This document shows, piece by piece, positions 62,724-64,000 of a stretch of 64,000 nt of DNA. The stretch is from assembly GCF_009498275.1 (NCBI RefSeq), contig NZ_CP045643.1:4650001-4714000 (forward strand), in the 5' to 3' direction. Position numbers and translations under genes: made by a program. The first letter of the stretch is position 1. Every line of letters starts with the position of its first letter. Source of the DNA: Streptomyces fagopyri (lineage in GTDB: Bacteria > Actinomycetota > Actinomycetes > Streptomycetales > Streptomycetaceae). The notes under the pieces were generated by a model, which saw nothing but the letters and a program-made list of their open reading frames with translations, was not told the origin of the DNA and searched no databases.

Positions 62724-64000
62724 CTACCCGATGAGGGCGTCGGGCTTGCCCTTGCTGCGCGGGCGTTCCTCGACCATCTTGCCCCACACGATCATCCGGT
62801 ACTTGCTGGTGAATTCCGGCGTGCAGGTGGTCAGGGTGATGTAGCGGCCGGGCCCCGTGAATCCGGACCCCTTGGGGACGGGGGCCAGCACACTTGTGTT
62901 CGAAGGGGACGTCACCGGCAGGATCGACGCCATCTTGTAGACGAAGTAGTCGTCCTGCGTCTCGACGACGATCGAGTCGCCCGGCTTGAGGCGGTTGATG
63001 TAGCGGAAGGGTTCGCCGTGCGTGTTGCGGTGGCCCGCGAGACCGAAGTTGCCCGTCTTGGCGTCCGGCATCGCCGTCTTGAGGCTGCCCTCGCCGTAGT
63101 GGCCCACCATGCCGCGGTCGAGCACCTTCGTCTTGCTGGTGCCCTCCGCGATCGGCGCGACGACGTCCAGCTTCGGGATGTGCAGGATGGCGAAACCCTG
63201 TCCCGGCTCGAACGTCCCCGGGCTCCGCTTGCCGCTCGCCCAGTCCTCCTGGAGATGGTGCGCGGCGCTGCCGGCCTGCTGGTGCGCCCGCACGTTCGAC
63301 CACCACAGCTGGTAGGTCACGAACAGCAGCATCAGGACGCCGGTGGTGATGAAGGCCTCGCCGATCATCCGGCTCACGACGACCGCGGCACCGGGCTTCC
63401 GCGCCTGCGCCGCACGCCGGGCCGCCACACGGCTCAGCGGGGCCCCAGCGGCCTCCTGCGGCCCTTCCTGGGACGTCTGGGACTCCAGGGACTCCGCGGG
63501 CCCTCCGTGGCGCCCATGGCGCCGTGCGGCCTTGCGCCGGGCCGCACGGCCCCCGGGCTCGCCCGCCGGATCGTCCGCGGCGTCCGCGCGCCGCGCGGGC
63601 GCGGCCATGAGCCGTGCCTGCGAGACCTCCGAGGCCCGCAGCGCCACGGTCTCGTCGTCCAGCGGCCGGGCCGTCGTCGCGGGTACGTCGTAGCCCGGAC
63701 CGGGCATCGGGGCGGGCATCGGACCGGGCGAGGCCGTGGAGGCCCCGTAGACCGGCGCGGACGGGACTGCGGGCGTCGCGTACGGGGGTGGAGCCGCCGG
63801 CGCCCCGTAGGGGGGCGTGGGCTCCTGGAAGGCCGGTGCGGCCGGCATGGCCGTCGTCGCCGGTTCCGCGTACGGCTGCCGCTGCCGGGCGGCGTCGTAG
63901 CCGCCCTGGGCCGCCCCCTGCCAGTCCTGCGCGTACCCGGCGGATGCGTCCCCCGCGTACTGGTGGTGTCCGGGCCACTGCTGACCCTGCCCGGACTGCG
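62724..64000 (-). CDS. Class E sortase with long N-terminal tail (5' end outside window)
   Basis: The frame stays open to the right edge, so the start lies beyond 64000. A Pro/Gly/Gln-rich cytoplasmic region, then Arg/Lys-rich segment, one helix (MIGEAFITTGVLMLLFVTYQLWW) and the sortase domain with GHRNTHG and LTTCTPEF (Cys). An ATG at 63848 is not required as start. Paralogue of the adjacent sortase. Confidence 0.92.
   Translation of the reverse strand, partial: QSGQGQQWPGHHQYAGDASAGYAQDWQGAAQGGYDAARQRQPYAEPATTAMPAAPAFQEPTPPYGAPAAPPPYATPAVPSAPVYGASTASPGPMPAPMPGPGYDVPATTARPLDDETVALRASEVSQARLMAAPARRADAADDPAGEPGGRAARRKAARRHGRHGGPAESLESQTSQEGPQEAAGAPLSRVAARRAAQARKPGAAVVVSRMIGEAFITTGVLMLLFVTYQLWWSNVRAHQQAGSAAHHLQEDWASGKRSPGTFEPGQGFAILHIPKLDVVAPIAEGTSKTKVLDRGMVGHYGEGSLKTAMPDAKTGNFGLAGHRNTHGEPFRYINRLKPGDSIVVETQDDYFVYKMASILPVTSPSNTSVLAPVPKGSGFTGPGRYITLTTCTPEFTSKYRMIVWGKMVEERPRSKGKPDALIG

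Overview
The window is high-GC actinobacterial DNA, almost certainly a Streptomyces chromosome. Signs are dense GC3-biased genes with many GTG/TTG starts and ATGA/GTGA overlaps, class E sortases, the FhaA-FhaB-PstP-FtsW/RodA-PbpA-PknB cell-growth operon, gamma-butyrolactone-type regulators and a complete type II polyketide synthase.

Left part (1-15.4 kb) is mainly primary and catabolic metabolism. It holds the N-terminus of a likely RNA methyltransferase, an HTTM/DUF5819 membrane pair, the phenylacetyl-CoA epoxidase operon paaABCDE and an acyl-CoA dehydrogenase behind a KstR-like palindrome. After these come a rhodanese, a J-domain protein, a DUF2252 protein, an HxlR/azoreductase divergent pair, an NmrA-type reductase and a WYL regulator. 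Spaces between genes here carry many short tandem repeats and long hairpins.

Middle part (about 15.6/16.5-52.7 kb) is an aromatic polyketide cluster of the angucycline type. The core, read leftward from 45.3 kb, is acyl-CoA carboxylase alpha, TcmI/JadI-type cyclase, KSalpha, CLF, ACP, ketoreductase, didomain aromatase and FAD monooxygenases, the gene order known from jadomycin-type clusters. Around it are carboxylase beta and epsilon subunits, a second aromatase/cyclase, a 4'-phosphopantetheinyl transferase, a degenerate ACP-like protein, two MFS exporters, a cation/proton antiporter, a tandem-ABM oxygenase of the JadG/GilOII/AlpJ kind with a flavin reductase, a third FAD monooxygenase, a CtcP-like FAD halogenase and a GilR-like bicovalent FAD oxidase with a Tat-type leader. 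No sugar, glycosyltransferase or methyltransferase genes were seen. I infer a halogenated, possibly B-ring-opened, non-glycosylated angucycline-derived product.

Regulation sits at the right edge of the cluster (45.7-52.7 kb). It contains an AfsA homologue and a partner epimerase/reductase, a JadR1-like response regulator, two TetR proteins of the butyrolactone receptor type, and a degenerate histidine kinase. Five ARE-like palindromes lie in their promoters, two of them in identical 24-bp promoter blocks.

Right part (52.8-64 kb) is core genome: tRNA-Leu(CAG) with a perfect 36-bp palindromic terminator, the FHA/phosphatase/FtsW/PbpA/PknB operon and two class E sortases (the second cut by the window edge). 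In characterised streptomycetes this operon lies close to oriC, so the cluster appears to sit beside tRNA-Leu in a core region. A 14-bp parS-like palindrome lies inside the cluster.

Strongest surprises: a 463-bp inverted repeat, identical base for base, shared by the two aromatase genes; the parS site in the cluster; an ACP-like protein with Pro in place of the phosphopantetheine Ser; a kinase with degraded ATP-site motifs sharing its promoter with the response regulator; and an orphan HxlR-type operator inside the 3' end of the WYL gene.
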